Assembly: GCA_021828865.1 (NCBI GenBank)
Contig: JAJZCW010000014.1
Coordinates: 28,202 to 92,201, forward strand
Reading direction: 5' to 3'
Length of the DNA: 64,000 nucleotides
DNA from: Bacillota bacterium
Lineage (GTDB): Bacteria > Bacillota > Bacilli > Alicyclobacillales > SLC66
Shown here: positions 36,401 to 46,057 of the stretch, in pieces
Layout of the letters: every line of letters begins with the position of its first letter
How positions within the stretch are numbered: position 1 is the stretch's first letter
Position numbers and translations under genes: made by a program
The notes under the pieces: model-generated
The model's input: only the letters and a program-made list of their open reading frames with translations
Database searches by the model: none
Told to the model about the DNA's origin: nothing

Positions 36401-37036
36401 AATTCGCTTTCTTTATTTCGTACCTAAATTCCACGTGCATTTTTATTAGCTTCAACAAACGTTTATTTACATAGAATCTAGCACATTTTATCTACATTTT
36501 ACCATGTCAGTCGCTATCTTTCAATTGGTTTTGATGAATTACTATTTTCAACGTTCTAATGAGAATTTTTGTTAAACTCTGCAAGTTATCCACAGAGCAA
36601 TGCTCATTTTTTTTAGGTACTATTCATGTTATACTAGGCTTTTTCATACACTTCCTTATACGAATAATTTTCTGACAACTTCATAATTACATATCTAGCG
36701 GTTTTGATTATTTTGGCGGCAAGAAATACATACTTCAACCGAAATGTCTTTATTTGCTATCTGTATTCTTAAGCGATTAATGAATCAAACTTGAACAACA
36801 AAAACAGATTGTATGAAAGCATCATCATTTGAAACACGGCCTCATTAGCCCAAAATGATTATACTTCGGTGATTCACTCTGTTCTAGTCGGTCTTGCGAT
36901 GGGACTGATTCATCACTGTTCGGTAATGCTCTTTGCTCCTTTTACAGGGATTCAATATATGTTTGGAGAATAATAGAAACTAATGACATGTGACTGCGTG
37001 ATTGTACATCATGAATAGGCCATGTAAAGGAGTGCC
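36401..37036. other. Long intergenic region with a DnaA-box-like site and no firm gene
   Basis: About 640 bp. TTATCCACA (a perfect DnaA-box core) occurs near 36587, but singly, so no origin is called. A short hydrophobic frame near 36873-36974 (SVLVGLAMGLIHHCSVMLFA) could be a remnant or tiny membrane protein. Otherwise AT-rich sequence that would hold the promoter of the secreted-protein gene. Confidence 0.35.
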
Positions 37037-37204
37037 ATGGGCATGATGAATGTCGGCATTAGTGGACTTATTCTGACGGTATTTTGGCTTGTAGGGTTAA
37101 TTCTTGCGATAGTACTGATGGTGGCTATTTTTCAGATTCGCAACGCCACAAAGGAAACGGCAAAGACCCTACATGCGATTCAACAGATGTTGATGGAAAA
37201 GTAA
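37037..37204 (+). CDS. 55-residue single-helix membrane protein
   Basis: ATG at 37037 with AAAGGAG six bases upstream. Starts MGMMNVGISGLILTVFWLVG, one hydrophobic helix of about 27 residues, then a helical amphipathic tail (IRNATKETAKTLHAIQQMLM). Complete and with good codon texture. No family recognised; lies upstream of a four-helix membrane protein on the same strand. Confidence 0.6.
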   Translation: MGMMNVGISGLILTVFWLVGLILAIVLMVAIFQIRNATKETAKTLHAIQQMLMEK

Positions 37205-37321
37205 AAGGACTAGGAAATTGAGTGGGTCGGGGAATAGGGCTGGCATTAGGTCGCTTCGCGATGGGGCGTACTGGACAGGAAATAAAGGCGAATTGACAAG
37301 ATGAAGGAAGGCTGATATTTA

Positions 37322-37918
37322 ATGGATTTACATATTCAACAGGGAAAAATCATACAACGCTATCACTATATATTGAACTGGATCTTTGTCGGTATTTTTG
37401 CCATTTTCTTTTTTAGTGGGCAGTATGTGATGACGAGAGGCATCGGAACATTCACGGCACAGAATTGGTGGATACCTGGCGGAATTGAACTGGTTGGGTT
37501 TCTTTTTCTTGCGATTCCTTCAGCTTTTAGACTTTATTTTCGATACACAAAGGGTGAAGTGGCGTTTGAACGGGATGCCGAAAAGCGGACGGTGAAGATG
37601 AATAACGAGCGTCTAGCGGGAGATTGGAATCTTTGGCGCGAAGGAGCCAGTGTTAGTGATCGGTATGCGAGTGTCGTGCTGTTGCTATTGGGTATCCTGA
37701 CATTATGGATGTCGATGACGACATGGATGAAGAGCTATCACTTTCACGGAAGTTTCCCATATACCCAACGAGCAATGCAGATCCCACAACTGTTAATCGG
37801 AACCACCATTTTATGGACGGGAATCATCTCTTGGATGAATCGCGTGTATACGTATCGATTGTTTTTGCGACAAGGAAGGAAACGAATCACGCTCGGAATT
37901 CGGGTGCCAATCAAGTGA
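37322..37918 (+). CDS. Four-helix membrane protein of unknown function
   Basis: 198 residues with two helix pairs (about 18-35 and 48-70; 118-138 and 155-172) separated by a charged cytoplasmic loop (FERDAEKRTVKMNNERL). Both ends are basic. Weak ribosome site. I do not recognise the family. Possibly paired with the 55-residue membrane protein just upstream. Confidence 0.65.
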   Translation: MDLHIQQGKIIQRYHYILNWIFVGIFAIFFFSGQYVMTRGIGTFTAQNWWIPGGIELVGFLFLAIPSAFRLYFRYTKGEVAFERDAEKRTVKMNNERLAGDWNLWREGASVSDRYASVVLLLLGILTLWMSMTTWMKSYHFHGSFPYTQRAMQIPQLLIGTTILWTGIISWMNRVYTYRLFLRQGRKRITLGIRVPIK

Positions 37919-37936
37919 TAGTGGCTGTGGTTATCA

Positions 37937-38137
37937 TCACCAACGCTTTGAATGCTCGATGAGACTTTCCAGTTCTTTGATTCGTCCCTTAATCTCCATC
38001 AATTCCAACAGCATTTCATACGGGAAGTCCTCTAATGAAGTTTCATCCACATCCAATTTTGTTTTTAATTCCTGCATTCGGTTTCTTAAAAATTCCAACC
38101 GATGTTCTGTATACCAAACTAAGGAAGAATGTTTCAT
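37937..38137 (-). CDS. 66-residue coiled-coil protein
   Basis: ATG 38137 follows TAGGAG at eight bases; a longer frame to 38206 lacks a site. MKHSSLVWYTEHRLEFLRNR is followed by regular heptads (MQELKTKL, LLELMEIKGRIKELESLIEH). Probably a small cytoplasmic helical protein; function unknown. Converges with the four-helix protein gene. Confidence 0.6.
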   Translation of the reverse strand: MKHSSLVWYTEHRLEFLRNRMQELKTKLDVDETSLEDFPYEMLLELMEIKGRIKELESLIEHSKRW

Positions 38138-38317
38138 GTATAGGCTCCTATCTTTACAGTCATTGATCGTGTTGAGATAAAGACGTGAATTTACAGTTGA
38201 TACCATTCTATTATGGTATCATTAAGTGAAGTTAAGTTGGAGATTTAGCTGTTTTGTTCATTATCTCCTTTATTGACAACACGAGAATTCATCCGTTAGA
38301 GGAGCTTGCGTGATGAA

Positions 38318-38523
38318 CGTAAGGTGCCCCGTCCGAAGCGTATCAGGCGGGAGGCAGGAATCATTTCACGATCAGCGAATTGACGAAACCGTTTCAGGCG
38401 ACCAGTAATTTGATCGGTACAAAATTTCTGCCGTCCTTTGTGTTGAATGGAACGAGAAATGTGTCGGAAGAGGAAATTGAGAGAAGTGCGAAGCGATATG
38501 TGGAGGCTGTTTTGACAAAGTAG
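38318..38523 (+). pseudogene. 3' remnant of NAD(P)H:quinone oxidoreductase (flavodoxin-like) gene
   Basis: A frame ending at TAG 38521-38523 reads SEAYQAGGRNHFTISELTKP then FQATSNLIGTKFLPSFVLNG and EEEIERSAKRYVEAVLTK, the C-terminal third of KefF/MdaB-like flavin reductases (GGRNHFTISELLRPF and YLPPFVxHG blocks). The N-terminal flavin-binding part is missing; no start codon. A deletion scar at the left edge of the restriction locus. Confidence 0.65.
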
Positions 38524-38567
38524 ACTCTAATGAAGAAAAGTAAAAAACTATGATAGGGTGTTTGATT

Positions 38568-39479
38568 ATGGCGATTCCAGATTATCAAACTTTAATGTTA
38601 CCATTACTTCAGATAACACGTGACGGAAATGATCATGTGGTATCTAATATAGTTGATGTATTAGCAGATTTATTTTCACTCACAGAAGACGAGCGAAAAG
38701 AGATGCTTCAAAGTGGAGCGCAAACTAAATTTCGGAATCGAATAGCATGGGCACGCTCTTATTTAGTAAAAGCTGGATTACTAATAGGTTCGGGTCGTGG
38801 CGTTGTCCGAATTACAGAAAGAGGATTAAATGTTCTCGCAACTCCACCCTCGAAAATCGACAATAATTTCTTGATGCAGTATCCTGAGTTTCAAGAATTT
38901 CGTCAACGTCCCCATGAACAGAACAACACTAATGAGGGGACAGCAATATTAGAACAGGCTGATACACCCGAGGAATTATTAGATGACAGCTATCAAAATC
39001 TTCGTCAGGCATTAGCCGATGAACTATTGCAAAAGGTGAAAGCGTGTTCTCCATCGTTTTTTGAACGCTTAGTTGTCGATCTACTAGTGGCAATGGGATA
39101 TGGAGGGTCTCTAAATGATGCAGGACAAGCCATTGGTAGAAGTGGTGACGAGGGGATTGATGGAATTATTAAGGAAGATCGTCTAGGGCTTGATGTTATT
39201 TACATTCAGGCAAAGCGTTGGGAGAATACAGTGGGTCGTCCTGTAATTCAGGCGTTTGCTGGAAGTCTAGAAGGTCAACGAGCAAAAAAGGGAATTATGA
39301 TTACGACCTCCGATTTTACAAAGGAAGCAAAAGATTATGTCGGACGCATTGAGAAAAAGATTGTATTGATCAATGGTGAACAATTGGCAAATTTAATGAT
39401 GGACTTTAATGTGGGCGTAACTACGATAAATACTTATGTAGTTAAGAAAATAGACGGAGACTATTTTGAGTATGTTTGA
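38568..39479 (+). CDS. mrr: Mrr-type restriction endonuclease
   Basis: 303 residues from ATG 38568. An N-terminal winged helix (about 1-90, Mrr_N) and a C-terminal PD-(D/E)xK nuclease (about 150-300): FFERLVVDLLVAMGYGG, GDEGIDGII (Asp), IYIQAKRW (Gln-x-Lys variant typical of Mrr). Mrr enzymes cut DNA carrying foreign methylation. It lies immediately upstream of a type I modification system on the same strand, so it must tolerate that system's methylation. Confidence 0.9.
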   Translation: MAIPDYQTLMLPLLQITRDGNDHVVSNIVDVLADLFSLTEDERKEMLQSGAQTKFRNRIAWARSYLVKAGLLIGSGRGVVRITERGLNVLATPPSKIDNNFLMQYPEFQEFRQRPHEQNNTNEGTAILEQADTPEELLDDSYQNLRQALADELLQKVKACSPSFFERLVVDLLVAMGYGGSLNDAGQAIGRSGDEGIDGIIKEDRLGLDVIYIQAKRWENTVGRPVIQAFAGSLEGQRAKKGIMITTSDFTKEAKDYVGRIEKKIVLINGEQLANLMMDFNVGVTTINTYVVKKIDGDYFEYV

Positions 39480-39607
39480 TATTTACAATATATTTACAAT
39501 ATATTTCCTCATTATTGCAATTGGTAAATAAAATACAGGTAATCAATAGTTTTGCTATTAGTTGTAGTAGAAAGTGGATAATTTGATTACTGGGGAGACA
39601 ACAACTC

Positions 39608-41617
39608 ATGAATAACTTTCAGGAAAAAGTAAACTTTATTTGGACGATAGCAGAAATTTTGAGAGGACCGTATAAAAAAGAGGATTATGGCAAAGTGGTC
39701 TTGCCAATGGCGGTCTTGAGACGCTTTGATTGTGTCTTGGCTGAGACCAAGAATGAAGTGCTGGCTCAATACGAGAAATACAAGCAATTGCCACAAGAAT
39801 CGCGAGATGAGATTCTGAATCGGGTGGCGAAACAGAACTTCAACAATGTCAGCAAATACGACTTTGATAAACTTCTTTCCGATTCGGATCACATTGCTGA
39901 CAATCTTCGTGACTACATCAATGGGTTTTCCAAAACAGCAAGAGATATCATTGAGTATTTTGAATTTGACAAGCAGATTGAAAAAATGGATCGGAACAAT
40001 TTGCTCTATTTAGTCGTCAAACGCTTCAATGAGATTGATTTGCACCCAGAGCAAGTGTCGAATGTGGATATGGGCTACATCTTTGAAGAACTGATTCGAC
40101 GATTTTCAGAGCATGGGGAAGCGGGTGATCACTATACCCCACGGGAAGTGATACGGCTCATGGTACACCTGCTTTTTATTGAAGATGATGAAGTCCTCAC
40201 AAAGCTAGGGATTACCCAGACGCTATATGATAGCTGTGCGGGAACGGGCGGAATGGGGTCTGTGGCGAAAGAGTATTTGAAAGACCATAATCCAACGGGA
40301 CATCTGGAGTTTTTTGGACAGGAATTCAACGAAGAATCGTATGCCATCTGTAAAGCAGACATTTTGATTAAGGGAGAAGAGGCAAAAAACATCGCGTTTG
40401 GGAACACACTATCAAATGACGCGTTTCCAACCATGAAATTTGACTATATGATCACGAATCCACCTTATGGGGTAGAGTGGAAACCAGCAGAAGATGCGGT
40501 AAGAAAGGAACACGAAGAAAAGGGTTCTCATGGACGGTTCGGCCCTGGATTGCCGAGAATCAGTGACGGGCAGTTGCTATTCCTGATGCATCTGGTCTCA
40601 AAAATGAAACCCATCACAAAAGAGAATCCCAAAGGATCACGCATTGCCATCATCATGAACGGGAGTCCATTGTTTACGGGGGATGCTGGAAGCGGCGAAA
40701 GCGAAATTAGACGGTATCTCATGGAACACGATCTAGTCGAAGCCATTGTCGCGATGCCTGACCAATTGTTTTACAATACGGGGATTTCTACCTATGTGTG
40801 GATATCAACGAATGCGAAGAACCCACTTCGACAAGGGGAAATCCAACTGATCAATGGCGTGAATTTCTACCAAAAGATGAAAAAGAGTATGGGTGATAAA
40901 CGAAATGAATTGTCGAAAGATCACATTAACGAGATCGTTAAGATCTATGGAGACAACAAGGAAGGCGAATACTCCAAACGGTTTGACAATGAAGACTTTG
41001 GGTATCGAAAGATCACGGTAGAACGTCCGCTTCGGTTGAATTTTCAAATGAACGAGGAACGAATCAAAGAGTTATACCAACAAACGGCTTTCAGTAATCT
41101 GGCTACGTCTAGGAAGAAAGGACAAGCTGGACTCGATGAGATCGAAGCTGGAAAGCATCTACAACAGCAAATCATTGAGGTATTGCATTCGTTAACTGAT
41201 CACACAGTTTATAAAAACAGGGAGTTATTTACGAAGAAACTCAAGAAAGCATTCAAGGATCATGACATGACGATTCCTGCTCCCATACTAAAGGCGATAC
41301 TTGCCGCTTTATCCGAAAGAGATGAAACGGCGGATGTCTGTGTTGATAGTAAAGGGAACCCAGAGCCAGATGCTGACTTGAGGGATACAGAGAACGTCCC
41401 ACTCAAGGAAGATATTCAAGAGTACTTTGAGCGAGAAGTGAAACCGCATGTGCCTGATGCGTGGATTGATGAATCGAAAACAAAAGTGGGCTATGAGATT
41501 CCATTTACTAGGCATTTCTATAAGTACACACCTCTTCGAAGTTCAGAGGAGATTCTGGGCGAAATCAAAGAACTGGAAGCAGAAATTCTGGACAAGCTAA
41601 AGAAGGTGTTGGGGTGA
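39608..41617 (+). CDS. hsdM: Type I restriction-modification methyltransferase subunit
   Basis: 669 residues, adenine-N6 methyltransferase. N-terminal HsdM_N helical domain (about 1-150); SAM-binding DSCAGTGGMG near residue 210; catalytic NPPYGVEW near residue 285 (NPPY class). A long C-terminal part (about 500-669) beyond the E. coli-type length contains a helical region that probably contacts HsdS. RBS GGGGAG upstream. The stop overlaps the hsdS start. Confidence 0.96.
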   Translation: MNNFQEKVNFIWTIAEILRGPYKKEDYGKVVLPMAVLRRFDCVLAETKNEVLAQYEKYKQLPQESRDEILNRVAKQNFNNVSKYDFDKLLSDSDHIADNLRDYINGFSKTARDIIEYFEFDKQIEKMDRNNLLYLVVKRFNEIDLHPEQVSNVDMGYIFEELIRRFSEHGEAGDHYTPREVIRLMVHLLFIEDDEVLTKLGITQTLYDSCAGTGGMGSVAKEYLKDHNPTGHLEFFGQEFNEESYAICKADILIKGEEAKNIAFGNTLSNDAFPTMKFDYMITNPPYGVEWKPAEDAVRKEHEEKGSHGRFGPGLPRISDGQLLFLMHLVSKMKPITKENPKGSRIAIIMNGSPLFTGDAGSGESEIRRYLMEHDLVEAIVAMPDQLFYNTGISTYVWISTNAKNPLRQGEIQLINGVNFYQKMKKSMGDKRNELSKDHINEIVKIYGDNKEGEYSKRFDNEDFGYRKITVERPLRLNFQMNEERIKELYQQTAFSNLATSRKKGQAGLDEIEAGKHLQQQIIEVLHSLTDHTVYKNRELFTKKLKKAFKDHDMTIPAPILKAILAALSERDETADVCVDSKGNPEPDADLRDTENVPLKEDIQEYFEREVKPHVPDAWIDESKTKVGYEIPFTRHFYKYTPLRSSEEILGEIKELEAEILDKLKKVLG

Positions 41618-42975
41618 TGGCACAGTATAAGAAGTACGAACAGTATAAAGATAGCGGCGTGGAATGGATTGGAGAAATACCTGATGGATGGATGGTTAAA
41701 AAGCTCAAATATGTATCTAATGTTCAGTTAAGTAATGTGGACAAGAAATCTGTAGAAGGGGAGTTACCAGTTTTTTTATGTAATTATGTAGATGTTTATT
41801 ACAATCATACAATCTCAGTTAATATTGAGTTTATGCAGGCAACGGCAAAGATTGAACAAATTGATCGTTTCCAACTAAGAAAAGATGATGTTCTTATAAC
41901 TAAAGATTCAGAATCTCCAAACGATATTGCAATACCTGCGTGGGTACAAGACGATTTAGACAGTGTTTTATGCGGATATCACCTGGCACATATTAAACCC
42001 CGAAGAACTATAAATGGTCGATATTTATTTTATTGTTTTGATTCCGTTCGAATTAGAGAGCAATATTATGCCCGTGCTAATGGAATTACAAGATTTGGTT
42101 TGTCAAAGGACGATATAGGTGGTGCAATTCTAAATATCCCAAATAATGAAGAACAATTTTCAATTGTTCACTTTCTTGATAAAAAAACATCTGAAATTGA
42201 TTCTCTCATTGCTGACAAAGAAAAACTGATTAAGTTACTGGAAGAACAACGGCAGGCGATCATTACCGAAGCAGTGACAAAAGGATTGAATCCTAATGTG
42301 AAGATGAAAGATTCTGGTATCAAGTGGATTGGAGAGATACCAGAACATTGGCTTATCATAAAAATAAAATATTTGACAAAAATTGATTACGGATTAGGTC
42401 AACCACCGAAATTGTCCGAGATGGGGATTCCAATATTAAGGGCAACAAATATTAGTAAAGGCAAAATTACAAAAAAAGATATGATATACGCTCAGTTAGA
42501 GGATTTACCATTAGAAAGAGTACCTTTGCTTACAGAAGGTGAAATTCTTGTGGTGAGAAGTGGCGCATATACAGGGGATTCGGCAATTGTGACAGAGGAA
42601 TATTCAGGCTCATCTCCAGGATATGACCTAAGAGTTAGAGCAACAAAAGTAGATTCTCGATACTTAGCTTTCTGTTTATTAAGTACAACGGTGTTACAAA
42701 ATCAGATCTATTTAGAAAAGTTAAGGGCGGCACAACCGCATTTGAATGCAGAAGACTTAGGAAGATGTTTTATTTGTTTACCATCGACTCTTTATGAGCA
42801 GGAACAAATATCAAATTCTCTAAATGAGAAGATGATGGAGTTCGATTTTCTAATAGAAAAAATACAAACTCAAATTAACAAACTTAACGATTACCGTCAA
42901 TCACTAATATTTGAAGCCGTCACTGGAAAAATTGATGTTAGAGACATAGCTGTGGATGAAGCTGTCACTGTATAA
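41614..42975 (+). CDS. hsdS: Type I restriction-modification specificity subunit
   Basis: 453 residues. Two target-recognition domains, each opened by a near-identical block (KDSGVEWIGEIPDGW near residue 11 and KDSGIKWIGEIPEHW near residue 232), and two conserved coiled-coil spacers (IDSLIADKEKLIKLLEEQRQ and a second at the C-terminus with INKLNDYRQSLIFEAVTG). The TRDs are visibly more AT-rich than the flanking hsdM and hsdR, as expected where recognition domains are exchanged by recombination. Overlaps hsdM by 4 bp; GTG at 41614 or ATG at 41617. Confidence 0.94.
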   Translation: MMAQYKKYEQYKDSGVEWIGEIPDGWMVKKLKYVSNVQLSNVDKKSVEGELPVFLCNYVDVYYNHTISVNIEFMQATAKIEQIDRFQLRKDDVLITKDSESPNDIAIPAWVQDDLDSVLCGYHLAHIKPRRTINGRYLFYCFDSVRIREQYYARANGITRFGLSKDDIGGAILNIPNNEEQFSIVHFLDKKTSEIDSLIADKEKLIKLLEEQRQAIITEAVTKGLNPNVKMKDSGIKWIGEIPEHWLIIKIKYLTKIDYGLGQPPKLSEMGIPILRATNISKGKITKKDMIYAQLEDLPLERVPLLTEGEILVVRSGAYTGDSAIVTEEYSGSSPGYDLRVRATKVDSRYLAFCLLSTTVLQNQIYLEKLRAAQPHLNAEDLGRCFICLPSTLYEQEQISNSLNEKMMEFDFLIEKIQTQINKLNDYRQSLIFEAVTGKIDVRDIAVDEAVTV

Positions 42976-42994
42976 ACAGCGAAGGAGTGAGATC

Positions 42995-45988
42995 ATGACC
43001 ATCGACTATACCGAAAAAGGGTTGGAAACCAATATTGAAGAATGGCTCGTTCAGGCGGGTTACAGAAGTCGGCGTATCGAGAATCATGCTTTGGAGGATT
43101 TTAAGCAATATGCGCTTGATGTTGATATCCTGTTTGAATTCCTGGAAAGTACTCAGTCCAAAGAGATGGATCGGCTTCGTAAGGTCTATAAAGAACAGAC
43201 CAACGCCAAGATATTGGAACGGCTCACGAAAGAACTCAACAGCCGAGGGATGATTGATTGTCTCCGTCATGGGGTCAAAGACTACGGCGTTTCGCTCAAA
43301 CTTGCTTATAATCAGCCCGTTAGCTATATGAATCAGACACTGACGGAGTTATATGAGAAGAACATCTTCACGATCAGCCGTCAGGTGTATTATAGCCATC
43401 AAAACAACAATAGCATTGATATGCTCGTCTTATTAAATGGTCTACCAATTGCTGTACTGGAACTAAAAAATCCACTCACTCACCAGACGGTTGAGGATGC
43501 GAAACGTCAATATCGGGAGGATCGTGATCCGAAGGAACTGTTATTCCAGTTTAAGAAACGTGCCATTGTGTTCTTTGCCGTTGACCCTGATGAAGTGTAT
43601 ATGACGACTCGATTGGAGAAAGAAGCGACATTCTTTCTCCCTTTTAATAAGGGCAACAATGGTGGGAAGGGGAATCCACCCGTTCAAAATGATTACCGTA
43701 CATCGTATTTATGGAAAGAAGTTCTGCAACGAAATAGTTTGATCGACATTTTGTTTCGCTTCGTATTTCTTCAACAGGAAGATATTTTGGATAGCACAGG
43801 TGAAATCATTGATCAAAAACAAACGGTCATTTTTCCTCGCTTTCATCAACTCGATGTGGTTAGGGAAATTGAACGAGATGTGTTGCTGTCGGGAGTGGGA
43901 ACGAATTATCTGGTGCAACACTCTGCGGGAAGCGGAAAAACCAATAGCATTTCCTGGCTGACACATCGGTTGGCGAAATTACATAACCAAGATAATCAAG
44001 CGCTCTTTGACAGTGTTATTGTCATTACGGATCGCAGGGTATTGGACAAGCAGTTGCAGGATGCGGTCTATCAACTGGAACATAAGGCAGGTATGGTGGC
44101 AAAGATCGACAAGGATTCGAATCAACTGGCACACGAACTGGTGCATCATACTCGCATCATTATTACAACGTTACAGAAGTTTCCGTTTATCCTAGAAAAG
44201 GTCGGGGAGTTTGCAAAGGGGAAGTATGCCATCATCATTGACGAAGCGCATAGTTCTCAAGGGGGTAAAGCCGCCACAGCGATGACGAGCATCCTGTCCG
44301 ATAAGACCCTCGAAGAAGCCATGGAAGCAGATCGATTGGCGGAAGAGAATAGGGAAGATACCGACGAAAAAATCGTCGAAACCATTGTCAAGAGCGGAAA
44401 ACAGGACAACATCTCCTTTTTTGCCTTTACCGCCACCCCCAAACCGAAAACCATTGAGAAGTTTGGACGCATGGGTACAGACGATAAGCCGCATGCCTTT
44501 CACGTGTACTCGATGAGACAGGCAATAGAAGAAGGGTTTATCCTGGATGTTCTGCAACACTACACGACTTACAAGACCTACTACAAGGTCGCCAAAATGA
44601 TCGAAGATGATCCTGAAGTATCGAGTAAAAAAGCCACCAAACAGATTGCCAAGTATGTGTCGCTTCATCCGCACAATATCGCGCAAAAAACAGAAATCAT
44701 GATCGAGCATTTCCGACGAGTGACAAGGCACAAAATTGGAGGACGGGCAAAAGCGATGGTCGTCACGTCGAGCCGTTTGCATGCGGTCAGATACAAGCAG
44801 TCGTTTGATAAGTATATTGCGGATCATGGCTATACCGATATGAAAGCCGTCGTCGCGTTTTCGGGAACCGTTCAAGACAAAGGGGTTGCCTATACGGAGC
44901 CGCTCATGAATGGATTTGGAGAACGGGAGTTACCTGATAAATTCCACTCCGATGAGTACCGCGTCTTGCTTGTTGCAGAGAAGTACCAAACAGGATTTGA
45001 TGAACCACTCTTACATACCATGTTTGTCGATAAAAAACTGGATGGAATTAAGGCGGTGCAAACCTTATCTCGATTGAATCGAACGTATAAGGGAAAAAAC
45101 GACACGTTTGTCCTTGATTTTGTGAACGAGGCTGAGGAGATCAAGGAAGCCTTCCAGCCCTACTACGAGGTGACGGGATTGGAAAGCACGACTGATCCTA
45201 ATTTGCTCTATGACATGCAACGGGAACTAGATGCTTATCAAGTGTATACCGAACCAGAGGTGAAAGAAGTTTCAGATCTAGAATTTAGCGGGAAGAAGAA
45301 AACGTCGAAAACACAGGAGAAGTTGAATGCGCTTTTGGATCGGGCAGTGGAACGATTCAAAAAGAACTTGGCAAAAGAAGAACAGGAAGATTTCAAGGCA
45401 ACGTCTGGTAAATTAATCCGTACTTACTCGTTTATATTGCAAATTGCACCGTTTGTGGACGTGGAATTGCATAAATTGTACGTGTATCTCAATTATTTGC
45501 TGAAAAAGCTCCCCAGGCATGAAACGGATCATGTGTATTTAGCTGATGAAGTGGCATTGGAGTATTACCGTAACACCATGATCTTTGAGGGAAGTATCTC
45601 GCTGGAAGTTCAGGGTGGGGTGGAACTGAAACCTACATCACATGGTGGCAGAGGTGCGGAAGAGGAAGCCAAAGATAGACTTTCTACGATCATCAATCGA
45701 TTGAATGAACGTTTTGGAACGAACTTTACGGAGACAGATCGCCTGTCGTATGAGCAGATCATGGAAGACATCATTAACAATGAGGATCTGGTGCAAAAAG
45801 CGAAAAGCAACACCAAGGAGAATTTCAAGTTTAGTTATGAGAAGGCATTTCTCGATATTGTGATCGGAAGAATGGGGCAGAACGAGAAATTCTTCATGAG
45901 AATATTGGAGGATAGCAACTTTAAGTCGGCGGTGATGGATTTCATGTTTGAGGAAGTGTATAAGGGGCTTAAGGATAGGATGGCGTAA
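42995..45988 (+). CDS. hsdR: Type I restriction-modification endonuclease/motor subunit
   Basis: 997 residues from ATG 42995 (GAAGGAG seven bases upstream). N-terminal PD-(D/E)xK nuclease with VLELKNPLT (about 150-165); motor domains with Walker A HSAGSGKTNS near 310, DEAH box IIDEAHSS near 412, TATPKP motif III, and the C-terminal helicase motifs (KYQTGFDEP, QTLSRLNRTYKG). A C-terminal helical domain docks to HsdM/HsdS. Length and motifs are intact, so with hsdM and hsdS the system should be functional. Confidence 0.95.
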   Translation: MTIDYTEKGLETNIEEWLVQAGYRSRRIENHALEDFKQYALDVDILFEFLESTQSKEMDRLRKVYKEQTNAKILERLTKELNSRGMIDCLRHGVKDYGVSLKLAYNQPVSYMNQTLTELYEKNIFTISRQVYYSHQNNNSIDMLVLLNGLPIAVLELKNPLTHQTVEDAKRQYREDRDPKELLFQFKKRAIVFFAVDPDEVYMTTRLEKEATFFLPFNKGNNGGKGNPPVQNDYRTSYLWKEVLQRNSLIDILFRFVFLQQEDILDSTGEIIDQKQTVIFPRFHQLDVVREIERDVLLSGVGTNYLVQHSAGSGKTNSISWLTHRLAKLHNQDNQALFDSVIVITDRRVLDKQLQDAVYQLEHKAGMVAKIDKDSNQLAHELVHHTRIIITTLQKFPFILEKVGEFAKGKYAIIIDEAHSSQGGKAATAMTSILSDKTLEEAMEADRLAEENREDTDEKIVETIVKSGKQDNISFFAFTATPKPKTIEKFGRMGTDDKPHAFHVYSMRQAIEEGFILDVLQHYTTYKTYYKVAKMIEDDPEVSSKKATKQIAKYVSLHPHNIAQKTEIMIEHFRRVTRHKIGGRAKAMVVTSSRLHAVRYKQSFDKYIADHGYTDMKAVVAFSGTVQDKGVAYTEPLMNGFGERELPDKFHSDEYRVLLVAEKYQTGFDEPLLHTMFVDKKLDGIKAVQTLSRLNRTYKGKNDTFVLDFVNEAEEIKEAFQPYYEVTGLESTTDPNLLYDMQRELDAYQVYTEPEVKEVSDLEFSGKKKTSKTQEKLNALLDRAVERFKKNLAKEEQEDFKATSGKLIRTYSFILQIAPFVDVELHKLYVYLNYLLKKLPRHETDHVYLADEVALEYYRNTMIFEGSISLEVQGGVELKPTSHGGRGAEEEAKDRLSTIINRLNERFGTNFTETDRLSYEQIMEDIINNEDLVQKAKSNTKENFKFSYEKAFLDIVIGRMGQNEKFFMRILEDSNFKSAVMDFMFEEVYKGLKDRMA

Positions 45989-46057
45989 TGAGAATACAAC
46001 ATGACCTGATTAAAAAAATCATTGGGAGTTAAATAAATTTTTAAAGGAAGATTAAAT

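Noticed and set aside
36583..36597. DnaA-box core TTATCCACA as a possible replication origin
   Set aside because: A single copy without further boxes, AT-rich unwinding element or dnaA/dnaN genes; expected by chance in such sequence.
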